This document shows, one piece after another, positions 23,106 through 30,866 of a stretch of 54,938 nt of DNA. Made by a program: the position numbers and the translations under genes. Each line of letters starts with the position of its first letter. Position 1 is the first letter of the stretch. The notes beneath the pieces were generated by a model. It saw nothing but the letters and a program-made list of their open reading frames with translations. It did no database searches and had not been told where the DNA came from. Source of the DNA: Candidatus Omnitrophota bacterium (lineage in GTDB: Bacteria > Omnitrophota > Gorgyraeia > JAFGGP01); assembly GCA_016930485.1 (NCBI GenBank), contig JAFGGP010000017.1:1-54938 (forward strand). Reading direction: 5' to 3'.

Positions 23106-25226
23106 CTATTTTTCGCCTCTGTCAAAGTACCCGGTAATACCTACCACCTTGTTCAGTTCCGAAATCGCCGTATGGTGATCTGCCAACGCCTGATAATAAC
23201 TTGCGTTATTGTCCGCAAGCTCCAGCTCTGCCTTGAGGAGTTCGGTAATGGCGACTTCGTTTAGCTCCGTCATTGCCTGGTTTACCTTGACCTGTTCTTT
23301 GCTTAGCTCCAGCTTATTTTTTTCGTCCTTTAACGTCAGGAGCGATTTCTTGTATTTAAAGTAACTGTCCTTTACCTCGAAGTTAATGGTGAGTTCGGTC
23401 TTGTTGAGCTGCTCGAGCGCCTTATCATATTCAATAACAGCCGCTTTTTTATCGCTGTCGATCTTCATTGCCTCCGGGTCATACAGAGACATCTCGAGCG
23501 TATTCGTCTGGAATACGGTGCTGTCGGTCTGCCCTGCCTGAGGCACCCTGTCCTGGGCAAGCATCGAGTCTTTAAATGTGTGCTTTGACCATGGATACTT
23601 TACCTCAAGCCCCACAAACCACTCTTCGGTAAACTCCTTGGGTTCGGTTTCATAGGCCTCTGCACCCCAGCCGGCAAGACCGCTGAGACTGACCTGAGGC
23701 CTGCCGCGGGACTTGGCTATCCGTATCCCGTATGCGTTAAACTTAAGTAACAGTTCATTAATAGCAAGATCCGGCCTGTTGTTCCGGGCAAGCTCAAGGC
23801 ACTCATCTACCGTTTTACCGATCTCTATCTCATCCTCTACGGGCGTTGGATCGATAGCGATAAGTGCTTCATCACCCTTAATATTCAAATTATTCTGCAG
23901 GGTAAGCTGGGCCAGGGTAAGCTCGTTCTTGTTCTGTTCGCGCTTAAACTCAAGCTGATTCACCATTGACTGGGTTGTAAGCAATTCGAGCCTCCTGCTC
24001 AGGCCTGCCTCATACCGCTTCTCCACAATCTCCGAGATTCGGGCAGATTCATCAACCAACTCCTCATAAAGGTCCTCTTTTTTCACGCTGCCCGCCAGTG
24101 TATAGAAGGCCTTCTCCACCTCAAAGGTAAGGTCTTGTTTAATCTTTTCATACTTGGCCGCCGCCACTTCTACATTGACAACAGACTGCCGGTAGGAGTT
24201 CCTGATTTCGCCGCCCCTGTATAGAGGCTGTTGAAATTCGAACATATAACGCGTACCAAGAGAATCGACCATCCCCCCGCTCACCTCGCTTACCGATTCC
24301 TGCCACTTTAGGGTAGCCGTGGGGTACTTTGCGCGCTTTGCCTGATCTACCTTTAGCTGGGCCAATTCAACCTCTTTAAGGGCGATGCGGCATGGAGCAT
24401 GGTTTTCAAGACCTATGGTAATACACTCTTCGAGGGTAAGCGTCCGGCCGGCAAGATCCTCGGTTGTCTGAGGAATCTGGGCCCTCTTCACTGCGGATGG
24501 CCTGTTCGCATGAGAAGGCATGTATGGAGCCTTGGGAGGCTCAGGCGGTCTGGTGTGTTGTCTATAGGCTTCCGGGGGGCGTTTTGGGCTGACCATTCCC
24601 TGGGGTGCCTGAGGTAAACGATATGACGGGAGCTCACTCGCCATAGATTTCCTGGGGTAGGCCTCTGGGGTTTGTTTTTGCTGGGGAAGGGGACCGCTTT
24701 GACAGGTGTTTCCTGATGATGTACTTCTATAACTATCTGAAATTGAACAGGTTAAATTTTGATACGGTTTATGATACGGTTCATTCTTTGCTAGTTTCTT
24801 GGTTAATTGCGAAGATGCGGTAACATCGACTACTATCTGGTAAGTTGAGGAATTGACTGTGTACTGGGGATTGCCGTCAAAGATTACTGTTAACTGGTCT
24901 ATCTTGCTGCCGGCAGACGGAATGCCATTGGCGTAGAACGAAGGAATAACCTCTTTGACTCCTGCGATGTTAACCGGGATAGCACGTCTGTCAAGGTCAG
25001 TATAGATATTATCCCCGATAAGATCTATTACCAGGCGTTGAGGGTTTTCAAGTTTGAAATCAATAAACTCTAACGGGTGGCTCGATGGAATGATTAATTG
25101 AACCCCACTGTCTACCCTCTTGACGTGAACTCCGTATATCCTGACCACCCCTTCTCCATAAGCAGGATAAAAATAGGTAGTTACAAGAAAAAAACAGGTT
25201 GTTAAAATGCTATAAAGTCTTCTCAT
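23106..25226 (-). CDS. TolC-like outer-membrane channel with N-terminal AMIN domain
   Basis: The 706-residue product starts with a signal peptide, then an AMIN domain (about residues 25-140: VDSGVQLIIPSSHPLEF ... LENPQRLVIDLIGD ... YQIVVDV). A Pro/Ser/Gln-rich linker (about 150-260) follows, then two outer-membrane efflux protein repeats (LTLEECITIGLENH; IGKTVDECLELARNNRPDLA) with long coiled coils typical of TolC. AMIN domains bind peptidoglycan or localise envelope proteins, so the fusion may anchor the channel to the cell wall. TolC proteins are usually 420-500 residues; the extra length is the AMIN part and linker. First gene of the export operon, with a good promoter upstream. Confidence 0.93.
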   Translation of the reverse strand: MRRLYSILTTCFFLVTTYFYPAYGEGVVRIYGVHVKRVDSGVQLIIPSSHPLEFIDFKLENPQRLVIDLIGDNIYTDLDRRAIPVNIAGVKEVIPSFYANGIPSAGSKIDQLTVIFDGNPQYTVNSSTYQIVVDVTASSQLTKKLAKNEPYHKPYQNLTCSISDSYRSTSSGNTCQSGPLPQQKQTPEAYPRKSMASELPSYRLPQAPQGMVSPKRPPEAYRQHTRPPEPPKAPYMPSHANRPSAVKRAQIPQTTEDLAGRTLTLEECITIGLENHAPCRIALKEVELAQLKVDQAKRAKYPTATLKWQESVSEVSGGMVDSLGTRYMFEFQQPLYRGGEIRNSYRQSVVNVEVAAAKYEKIKQDLTFEVEKAFYTLAGSVKKEDLYEELVDESARISEIVEKRYEAGLSRRLELLTTQSMVNQLEFKREQNKNELTLAQLTLQNNLNIKGDEALIAIDPTPVEDEIEIGKTVDECLELARNNRPDLAINELLLKFNAYGIRIAKSRGRPQVSLSGLAGWGAEAYETEPKEFTEEWFVGLEVKYPWSKHTFKDSMLAQDRVPQAGQTDSTVFQTNTLEMSLYDPEAMKIDSDKKAAVIEYDKALEQLNKTELTINFEVKDSYFKYKKSLLTLKDEKNKLELSKEQVKVNQAMTELNEVAITELLKAELELADNNASYYQALADHHTAISELNKVVGITGYFDRGEK
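24760..24782 (+). repeat. Tandem TGATACGGTT motif inside the TolC-like gene
   Basis: TGATACGGTT occurs at 24760 and again at 24772 (12-base period) inside the linker-encoding part of the first operon gene. It matches the tandem motifs at 12731 and 25316. Its presence in a low-constraint coding linker suggests either a real binding site or a spreading short repeat. Confidence 0.6.
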
Positions 25227-25268
25227 AATATTAAATTTGCTTAAACCTGTTCGAAATTGACAAAAAGA

Positions 25269-25297
25269 AGTGTATCACAAATATAGATTGACGTCAA
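25269..25297 (-). promoter_or_regulatory. Promoter of the TolC/adaptor/RND operon
   Basis: On the minus strand TTGACG (25292-25297), a 17-base spacer and TACACT (25269-25274) form a good sigma-70-type promoter. It would start transcription about 35-40 bases before the ATG of the TolC-like gene. A tandem TGATACGGTTT motif lies about 20 bases upstream of the -35 box. Confidence 0.75.
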
Positions 25298-25315
25298 GAA
25301 ATATATGCAAAAAAA

Positions 25316-25336
25316 TGATACGGTTTCTGATACGCT
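25316..25336 (+). promoter_or_regulatory. Tandem TGATACGGTTT-like motif upstream of the export operon promoter (candidate operator)
   Basis: TGATACGGTTTC (25316-25327) is followed directly by TGATACGCTTTT (25328-25339), so the 8-base core repeats with a 12-base period, close to one helical turn. It lies just upstream of the operon's -35 box, an activator-like position. The same tandem motif is found at two other places of this operon. A cognate regulator is not known; the winged helix of the RND fusion is one candidate. Confidence 0.5.
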
Positions 25337-25406
25337 TTTTTGATAAAAAAATTGATTATTTATCAATATGGCATCTCTTTTAACTATACTGTGTTCCTAG
25401 AGAGAG

Positions 25407-25440
25407 AAAAAAAGGGCGCCTTTTTTACCTAAAGGCGCCC
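25407..25440 (-). terminator. Intrinsic terminator of the small membrane protein gene
   Basis: On the minus strand a perfect 10-base-pair stem GGGCGCCTTT / AAAGGCGCCC with a 7-base loop (25414-25440) is followed by seven T residues (25407-25413). It lies 35 bases after the stop codon of the 85-residue gene and separates it from the export operon promoter. Confidence 0.93.
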
Positions 25441-25474
25441 CTACCTTCTGTTGGTAAAACCTATAAAAAACGCT

Positions 25475-25732
25475 CTAGAGAGAGCTGATGCCTTTTCCCT
25501 TCTCAGCCAGGCTTAAGATAACCGTAATCAGACAAGAAATAGTCATAAGCCACAAAAACTGAAACAGGCCGATGATTACCCAGCCAATGGCTGCTATTCT
25601 CGGCACATCCGGTGTACCTCCGGTAATTAGGATGGCAATCGGAACAATAATGCCGACTACCGCACCGACAACCCATGCTAAGACCTTAAAAATCTTGGCG
25701 GCCAGCGCTAAAAATTTAACGTTCTTTTCCAT
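25475..25732 (-). CDS. Small two-helix membrane protein of unknown function
   Basis: The 85-residue product has two predicted membrane segments: VLAWVVGAVVGIIVPIAIL, and a second from about residue 46 to 74. The loop between them contains GGTPDVPR, and the short tails are charged. A strong ribosome site GGAGGGAGGGAC precedes the ATG and an intrinsic terminator follows, so it is a real single-gene unit. I do not recognise the family; short two-helix proteins of this kind are often annotated as hypothetical. It lies just downstream of tRNA-Glu, on the same strand. Confidence 0.8.
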   Translation of the reverse strand: MEKNVKFLALAAKIFKVLAWVVGAVVGIIVPIAILITGGTPDVPRIAAIGWVIIGLFQFLWLMTISCLITVILSLAEKGKGISSL

Positions 25733-25774
25733 GTCCCTCCCTCCTTTCTCTGCAGGTTTGCTATTATATAACCC

Positions 25775-25852
25775 TGGTAGCGCTAACGGGATTCGAACCC
25801 GTGTCTTCGGAATGAGAGTCCGATATCCTAGGCCGGGCTAGACGATAGCGCC
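25775..25852 (-). tRNA. tRNA-Glu, anticodon CTC, CCA encoded
   Basis: The minus strand folds as a cloverleaf with acceptor GGCGCTA / TAGCGCT, anticodon stem TCGGA / TCCGA with loop CTCTCAT (anticodon CTC), and T arm with GGTTCGAATCC. The 3' CCA is encoded at 25775-25777. Confidence 0.96.
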
Positions 25853-25985
25853 GTGCGTTCTGCGCAATACATTTGAAACTATTATATAAATTAAACCTTA
25901 TAAGTCAATAGTTAAATAAAAGTTAGGGGGTTCTGGAGAAAAAATGTGAAACTTCTTGTATAGAATTAAGGACTGCTAAAATCCA

Positions 25986-26014
25986 TTGACACGAAATACC
26001 TTACCCTAGATAAT
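25986..26014 (+). promoter_or_regulatory. Promoter of the FIST / kinase / GGDEF operon
   Basis: TTGACA (25986-25991), a 17-base spacer and GATAAT (26009-26014) form a near-consensus sigma-70 promoter on the plus strand. Transcription would begin near 26021, leaving a leader of about 17 bases before the ATG. Confidence 0.85.
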
Positions 26015-26037
26015 ATAGGAAAAAGCTGATATAACTA

Positions 26038-27255
26038 ATGGGCTTACAAATAGGTATTGGTTCAGGAAAAGGGCAGTCGCCTTTTAATATCGGCAGGCAA
26101 GCAGCGCGTGAGGCAATTAGTGCTATGCGGCGTCCCTTGCCGCATCAGGGAATCGCATTTACCTTTGCTTCCTCCCGATACGCCCCTGAGGATCTTCTGC
26201 GAGGGATTAAAACTGTATTAGGGGCGGTACCGGTTATCGGCGCAACTACCGCGGGAGAATTGAGCCCAAAAGGGGTTGATTCTGATACATGCATCGTCAT
26301 GTGCCTGTTTAGCGATAACTTAAATATTAGCATTGGATTGGGAGAAGAATGCGGGCGTAACAGCAGGGCAGCAGGACATCATTGTGCCCATGCAGCCAAT
26401 AAGGCGCTTCTTGAGCAAATTAAGAAATACTCGGTCTCTGGCAGAGAAAGACTCTGTTTTATCGCCTTATTCGACGGGCTGCGCGGGAATGGTTCAAATA
26501 TTATACGGGGTATTCAGGAGGCCCTCGGAACAAGCTTTCCTATCGTTGGTGGTGCAGCGGCCGATGATTTTTACTTTAATGAGACAAAACAGTTCTACGA
26601 CAGTGCGGTATATACCGATTCAGTAGCAGGGGTCCTTTTTGGCGGGGAGCTGTCAATCGGTATTGGGGCCCGGCACGGGTGGCGTCCACTTGGCAAGACA
26701 ATGACCGTAAGTCAGTCTATGGACAATATTGTGATGGAAATCGACGGCAGACCAGCCGCCAAAATTTACGAGCATTACTTTGAAAACGAAGTCCGTCTTA
26801 TCGGGAAAGAGCCTCTTACGAAGCTTGCTATTTTATATCCGGTTGGCATGTCAATACCGGGGGAGGAGGAATTTCTGATAAGGCACCCGATGAATATTAA
26901 ACAAAATGGGGCAATGGTCTTTGCAGGAGAGGTGCCAGAAGGAAGCGCTGTCAGACTGATGATGGGTTCCCGTGAATCAGCCCTTGAATCAGCAAAATTA
27001 GCGGCCTTAGAAGCAAAAAATAACCTGGCAGGAGCAGAGCCGCGGTTTCTTATCGTCTTTGATTCGGCTTCCCGACGAAGACTTTTGGGCAGAGAAGCAC
27101 CCAAGGAAATAGAGGCTATTCGTTCTGTATTTAACGACATCCCTTTTGTTGGTTTCTGCACCTATGGCGAGTTTGCGCCGTTAAAATCAGAGCTCCATGC
27201 GGGCACTTCCTATTTCCATAATGAGAGCATAGTCATCCTGGCAGTCGGATCGTAA
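26038..27255 (+). CDS. FIST-domain sensory protein (FIST_N and FIST_C)
   Basis: The 405-residue soluble protein matches the FIST family. The N-terminal part (AFTFASSRY ... VPVIGATTAGELSPKG ... FPIVGGAAADD) and the C-terminal part (FLIVFDSASRRRLLG ... IPFVGFCTYGEFAP) carry the typical Gly-rich (P)-x-V-G-x-x-x-x-G-E motifs. FIST domains are ligand-sensing modules, proposed to bind small molecules, usually coupled to kinases or chemoreceptors. No membrane segment is visible. It is first in an operon with a histidine kinase and a GGDEF response regulator, so it probably supplies the sensory input. The ribosome site is weak, consistent with the very short leader. Confidence 0.93.
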   Translation: MGLQIGIGSGKGQSPFNIGRQAAREAISAMRRPLPHQGIAFTFASSRYAPEDLLRGIKTVLGAVPVIGATTAGELSPKGVDSDTCIVMCLFSDNLNISIGLGEECGRNSRAAGHHCAHAANKALLEQIKKYSVSGRERLCFIALFDGLRGNGSNIIRGIQEALGTSFPIVGGAAADDFYFNETKQFYDSAVYTDSVAGVLFGGELSIGIGARHGWRPLGKTMTVSQSMDNIVMEIDGRPAAKIYEHYFENEVRLIGKEPLTKLAILYPVGMSIPGEEEFLIRHPMNIKQNGAMVFAGEVPEGSAVRLMMGSRESALESAKLAALEAKNNLAGAEPRFLIVFDSASRRRLLGREAPKEIEAIRSVFNDIPFVGFCTYGEFAPLKSELHAGTSYFHNESIVILAVGS

Positions 27256-27268
27256 CGAAAGGGGCGGT

Positions 27269-28798
27269 ATGGGCAATATATCAAAGTTGTTGCTGGTATT
27301 GGGGCTCTCGGTTCTGGCCGGACTCTTTTTTACTAACAGCGCCTATGCAAAAATGATATATACTGTCCTGTTATTTATTATTATTGTAGCTCTGGCGGTA
27401 ATCGCCATAAAAGAGCAGGGGCGACGCCAAAACATCACACATGCCCTTAAAGAAGCAGAAAAAGCCTATGAGAAATTGGACGAACAGGCAAAAATGATCC
27501 TTCAAACTGACTTAAAATTGAATATGGCTCAGGAAGAGCTTGATAAACGCATAGAGGGGTTATACGGACTGCATGAATTGGGCAAAATTATCGGTAAGGT
27601 CTTTAATTTAAAGGAATTGCTAGAGCTGGTAGATGAGGAGCTGGTTTTTAGCCTTGGGTTTGACAAAAGCATCGTATTACTTTTGGATCCGGAACAGACA
27701 AAGATACGCTTCAGTTCAGCAGCGGGATACACCTCTGAAGAAATCCGCCATATAAAAGAAACGCTCTCTTCGGCACAAGCCATCGAGATGCTCAAAAATG
27801 AGCAACAGGTACAGGCGCTGTCACAGGATAAACCGTTCCTGAATGGATTGCTTAAGCTGAGGTCGGCCGTTATTGTACCGCTATCCATCAAAGAGCGGTG
27901 TTCTGGTCTTATCCTTATGGGCAGCGAGAAAAAAGGGGTTATCCAAAAAGAGGATAACGAATTGATTCAAATACTGGCTCAGCAGCTGTCGGCATCCATA
28001 GAAAACATCTACCTCTACGAAGAACTCTGGAATTCGCAAAGGGAACTCGAATTAAAGGTTCAGGAGCGCACAAAAGAGCTGCAACAGGCCTATGAAGATC
28101 TTAAAAAACTCGATGAGAAGAAAAAAGAATTTGTCTCTGCGGTTTCCCATGAGCTGCGAACACCCCTTACCTCAATCAAAGGGTACGCCAGTATTTTAAC
28201 AAGTGGCAAACTCGGTGATGTCACCGAAGAGCAAAAAGAGCGGCTGCAAAAAATTAACATACACTCCAATAAGCTGGTAAGCCTCGTCAACAATCTCCTT
28301 GACATATCGAGGATCGAATCAGGCAAGGTGGAGATGAATATTAAACCGGTTTTAGTAAAAACGCTTCTTGATGAAATTGCCGATATGATTGCCCCCCAGG
28401 TAAAAGAAAAAATGATAGAATTAAAGGTAGAAATCCCGTCGTCGATCGAAGAGGTCGGCGCGGACAAAGAACAGCTGTCTCGTGTATTTATTAATCTCTT
28501 GTCGAATGCGGTCAAATTCACGCCCGATAAAGGACATATTAAGATAACTGCCTCAAAAAAAGAGGGTTATCTACAGTTTGATATCGCCGATTCGGGAATT
28601 GGCATCTCTCGACAAGATCAAGAAAAGCTCTTTACTGAATTTTTCAGAACCCAGGATGCGATCGACAAGGGTATTAAGGGGACAGGGCTGGGCCTGTCCC
28701 TGGTAAAACGCATCGTGGAGGCACACAAAGGAACTATATGGGTAACCAGTGAAGTAGGCAAGGGCGCTGTATTTCATTTTACCTTACCCGCATACTAG
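27269..28798 (+). CDS. Membrane histidine kinase with GAF domain
   Basis: The 509-residue protein has two N-terminal membrane segments (about 5-22 and 30-47), a coiled coil, a GAF domain (about 100-250: LGKIIGKVFNLKELLELV ... SAVIVPLSIKERCSGLILMG), a second coiled coil, then HisKA and HATPase domains. The H box is FVSAVSHELRTPLTSIKG, the N box FINLLSNAVKFTP, and the G boxes are DSGIGIS and GTGLGLSLVK; all are intact. It starts 13 bases after the FIST gene with AAAGGGGCGGT before the ATG. It should phosphorylate the REC-GGDEF protein encoded next. The ligand of the GAF domain cannot be read from the sequence. Confidence 0.96.
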   Translation: MGNISKLLLVLGLSVLAGLFFTNSAYAKMIYTVLLFIIIVALAVIAIKEQGRRQNITHALKEAEKAYEKLDEQAKMILQTDLKLNMAQEELDKRIEGLYGLHELGKIIGKVFNLKELLELVDEELVFSLGFDKSIVLLLDPEQTKIRFSSAAGYTSEEIRHIKETLSSAQAIEMLKNEQQVQALSQDKPFLNGLLKLRSAVIVPLSIKERCSGLILMGSEKKGVIQKEDNELIQILAQQLSASIENIYLYEELWNSQRELELKVQERTKELQQAYEDLKKLDEKKKEFVSAVSHELRTPLTSIKGYASILTSGKLGDVTEEQKERLQKINIHSNKLVSLVNNLLDISRIESGKVEMNIKPVLVKTLLDEIADMIAPQVKEKMIELKVEIPSSIEEVGADKEQLSRVFINLLSNAVKFTPDKGHIKITASKKEGYLQFDIADSGIGISRQDQEKLFTEFFRTQDAIDKGIKGTGLGLSLVKRIVEAHKGTIWVTSEVGKGAVFHFTLPAY

Positions 28799-28814
28799 GG
28801 CCAGGAGGAGTTAG

Positions 28815-29777
28815 ATGCCAAAAAAGAAAATTCTCGCAGCCGATGATGACCCGGATATTCTTGATATTATTAAACTTGCGCTTGAAGATGAATATAACGT
28901 CGTTATAGCTCATAATGGTGAAGAGGCGATTGAAGAGGTCTATAAGCAATCACCCGATTTGGTATTGCTTGATTACATCATGCCTAAGCTCAACGGGCTC
29001 GAGGTCTGCAGGCGCCTTAAGAGTGATATTTTGTTACGCCATATGCCAGTAGTCATGTTAACAGGGAAGGGGGAACTCAGGGATAAGGTAACCGGATTGG
29101 GGGCAGGGGCTGACGATTATATTGTCAAACCCTTTGAGCCTGAAGAGTTACTGGCGCGCATCAATACTATTATACGGCGTAGCGAGGCAGATCTCGACGC
29201 CAACCCCTTAAGCAAACTGCCGGGGAATGTCACTATAACCAAAGAACTCGAAAAACGCATTGGGGAAGGAGGCAGATTTGCTGTCTGTTATCTCGACCTG
29301 GATAATTTCAAGGCCTATAACGATACCTACGGTTTTAAAAAGGGGGATGAGATCATTCGTTACGCCGCACGCACCCTCCTTGACGTCATGCAAAACTGCG
29401 GAAATCGCGATGATTTTCTAGGCCATATCGGCGGCGATGATTTTGTCTATATTACCAATCCGGATCAGGCGGAGGGGCTGTGTCAGAAGATTATCAGTTC
29501 TTTTGACCTTAATATCGGTGAATTTTACAATGAAGAAGACCTGAAAAGGGGTTTTATTGTCTCAAAGGACAGAAAGGGGGAAACGCAGGAATTCCCTCTC
29601 ATCTCGATATCGATAGGTATTGTCTCAAATGAGGCGTTTGAACTGAAGCATCCGGCTGAAATCGGCGCTATCGGGGCTGAGTTAAAGGCATTTGCAAAGA
29701 CAATAATGGGCAGCTCTTATGTGAAAGAGCGTAGAAGCAAAAAAACAGACTCAGAAGAAACGCCAGAAATAGCTTAA
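28815..29777 (+). CDS. Response regulator with GGDEF-type output (GGDDF motif), likely diguanylate cyclase
   Basis: The 320-residue protein has a complete receiver domain (acidic pocket D10-D12, phospho-acceptor Asp53 in LLDYIMP, Lys105 in VKPFEP). A GGDEF-type domain follows (YLDLDNFKAYNDTYGF ... GHIGGDDFVYI). The signature is GGDDF instead of GGDEF/GGEEF. An inhibitory RxxD site is not evident five residues upstream, so feedback control may be absent. If active it makes cyclic di-GMP when phosphorylated by the kinase encoded before it. AGGAGG precedes the ATG. It is the only cyclic di-GMP synthesis candidate in the window, and a cyclic di-GMP riboswitch lies 16 kb away. Confidence 0.93.
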   Translation: MPKKKILAADDDPDILDIIKLALEDEYNVVIAHNGEEAIEEVYKQSPDLVLLDYIMPKLNGLEVCRRLKSDILLRHMPVVMLTGKGELRDKVTGLGAGADDYIVKPFEPEELLARINTIIRRSEADLDANPLSKLPGNVTITKELEKRIGEGGRFAVCYLDLDNFKAYNDTYGFKKGDEIIRYAARTLLDVMQNCGNRDDFLGHIGGDDFVYITNPDQAEGLCQKIISSFDLNIGEFYNEEDLKRGFIVSKDRKGETQEFPLISISIGIVSNEAFELKHPAEIGAIGAELKAFAKTIMGSSYVKERRSKKTDSEETPEIA

Positions 29778-30268
29778 TCGGTTCTATCTATAATAAAAAT
29801 CACAAAAACTGATAAATATTGGTACCGGTGTCACTTTTTTATTCAAAGAAAAAGTACCTTTTTCTTAGCACAAGAAAAAGGTACTTTGTGAGATTTTAAT
29901 ACACATTTGAGCCTTAATAAAATATTTATCCCCTCATAAAAAACTCACATTTCTTTTCTAACCAGAAATTTTCCCTACTAAATAAAAAAAAGAGCTTTTG
30001 TGAGAATTTCATTCATATCATTAGTTAAAATTGAATCTTTTGCGTTCTTTATAAAAACTCACATTTTTTACCTAAATAAATAAACTATGTCACAAAAATC
30101 ATTAATAGAGAAAGGTGAGATTCGAATGAGGGAAAGGATAATGGAAAGCACTTTGTCCTTGCAAGACTCTTTGCCTTATGTTTCGAAATAGCCTGTCTAG
30201 CAAGTGCGCTCCCATATACATATTCCTGCAGGGCCATATACCAAGATAGGGTGAAGAAAGAGAGTGAG
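29778..30268. other. AT-rich spacer with alternating TGTGAG / CTCACA motifs
   Basis: No gene is visible in these 490 bases. Four hexamers alternate in orientation at near-regular spacing: TGTGAG at 29887, CTCACA at 29944, TGTGAG at 29999 and CTCACA at 30058, steps of 57, 55 and 59 bases. The sequence around each pair is weakly similar (ATAAAAA before and ATTT after CTCACA), as if a unit of about 112 bases were duplicated. A perfect 16-base-pair hairpin is at 29851-29887. Confidence 0.6.
29851..29887. terminator. Perfect 16-base-pair hairpin after the GGDEF gene
   Basis: AAAGTACCTTTTTCTT (29851-29866) and its exact reverse complement (29872-29887) flank a 5-base loop. It lies 74 bases after the stop codon of the GGDEF gene. 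No clean T run follows on the plus strand, so it may be a terminator, an RNA-stability hairpin or part of the repeat cluster around it. Confidence 0.55.
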
Positions 30269-30355
30269 TGGTGCCCGGGGGGAGACTTGAACTCCCACGA
30301 GCTAACGCCCACTAGCCCCTCAAGCTAGCGTGTCTGCCAATTCCACCACCCGGGC
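30269..30355 (-). tRNA. tRNA-Leu, anticodon GAG, CCA encoded
   Basis: The minus strand folds with acceptor GCCCGGG / CCCGGGC, anticodon stem CTAGC / GCTAG with loop TTGAGGG (anticodon GAG), a long variable arm typical of tRNA-Leu, and T arm with GTTCAAGTC. CCA is encoded at 30269-30271. Confidence 0.96.
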
Positions 30356-30360
30356 ATAAT

Positions 30361-30771
30361 TTAGCTGTGTTCTTGGGTAAGAAACCAATCGAGGAATTTT
30401 TTATCTGCAGGAGCCAATAGTATCGTGCTATCAAGAGCTTTCAGATTGACCCATGCAGTATCCTTGCACTCATAAGGTCTGGGTTCACCGTGACGTATCT
30501 CGCAACGATAGATGGAGACAACAATCTTTAAATCAGGGATTTCGTCTTCATAGACATGCAGTAACGGGCCCACGGCAACGTCTATGCCGAGTTCTTCCTG
30601 CAGTTCCCGTCGCAGGGCCTCCTGATGCGTCTCGCCATCCTCGACAACACCGCCGGGAAACTCCCAGTAAAGGCCGTAGCGGTCGTTTTCAAGCCGCTGT
30701 GCTATCAGATGCCTGCCATCTCGTTCGAGTAAACCGCTTACTACCTCCAGCACTGTCTGCTGCATGAACAT
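30361..30771 (-). CDS. Nudix hydrolase of the MutT type
   Basis: The 136-residue protein contains a full Nudix box, G-x5-E-x7-RELQEELG-I (about residues 41-63), preceded by LYWEFPGG. This matches MutT-like enzymes that hydrolyse 8-oxo-dGTP or related nucleotides and sanitise the nucleotide pool. Length fits MutT. The substrate cannot be fixed from sequence, since Nudix families overlap. The gene stops five bases from tRNA-Leu and may share its transcript. Two in-frame ATG codons (residues 1 and 3) are equally plausible starts. Confidence 0.93.
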   Translation of the reverse strand: MFMQQTVLEVVSGLLERDGRHLIAQRLENDRYGLYWEFPGGVVEDGETHQEALRRELQEELGIDVAVGPLLHVYEDEIPDLKIVVSIYRCEIRHGEPRPYECKDTAWVNLKALDSTILLAPADKKFLDWFLTQEHS

Positions 30772-30866
30772 CTCTCTGTCTCAAAAAGTGAAGCTACTAT
30801 ACACTATTTTCCCTGGAAAGACAAGATATTTTCGTCCTCCCGCCCCTGACAAACACTACTCCCTCC

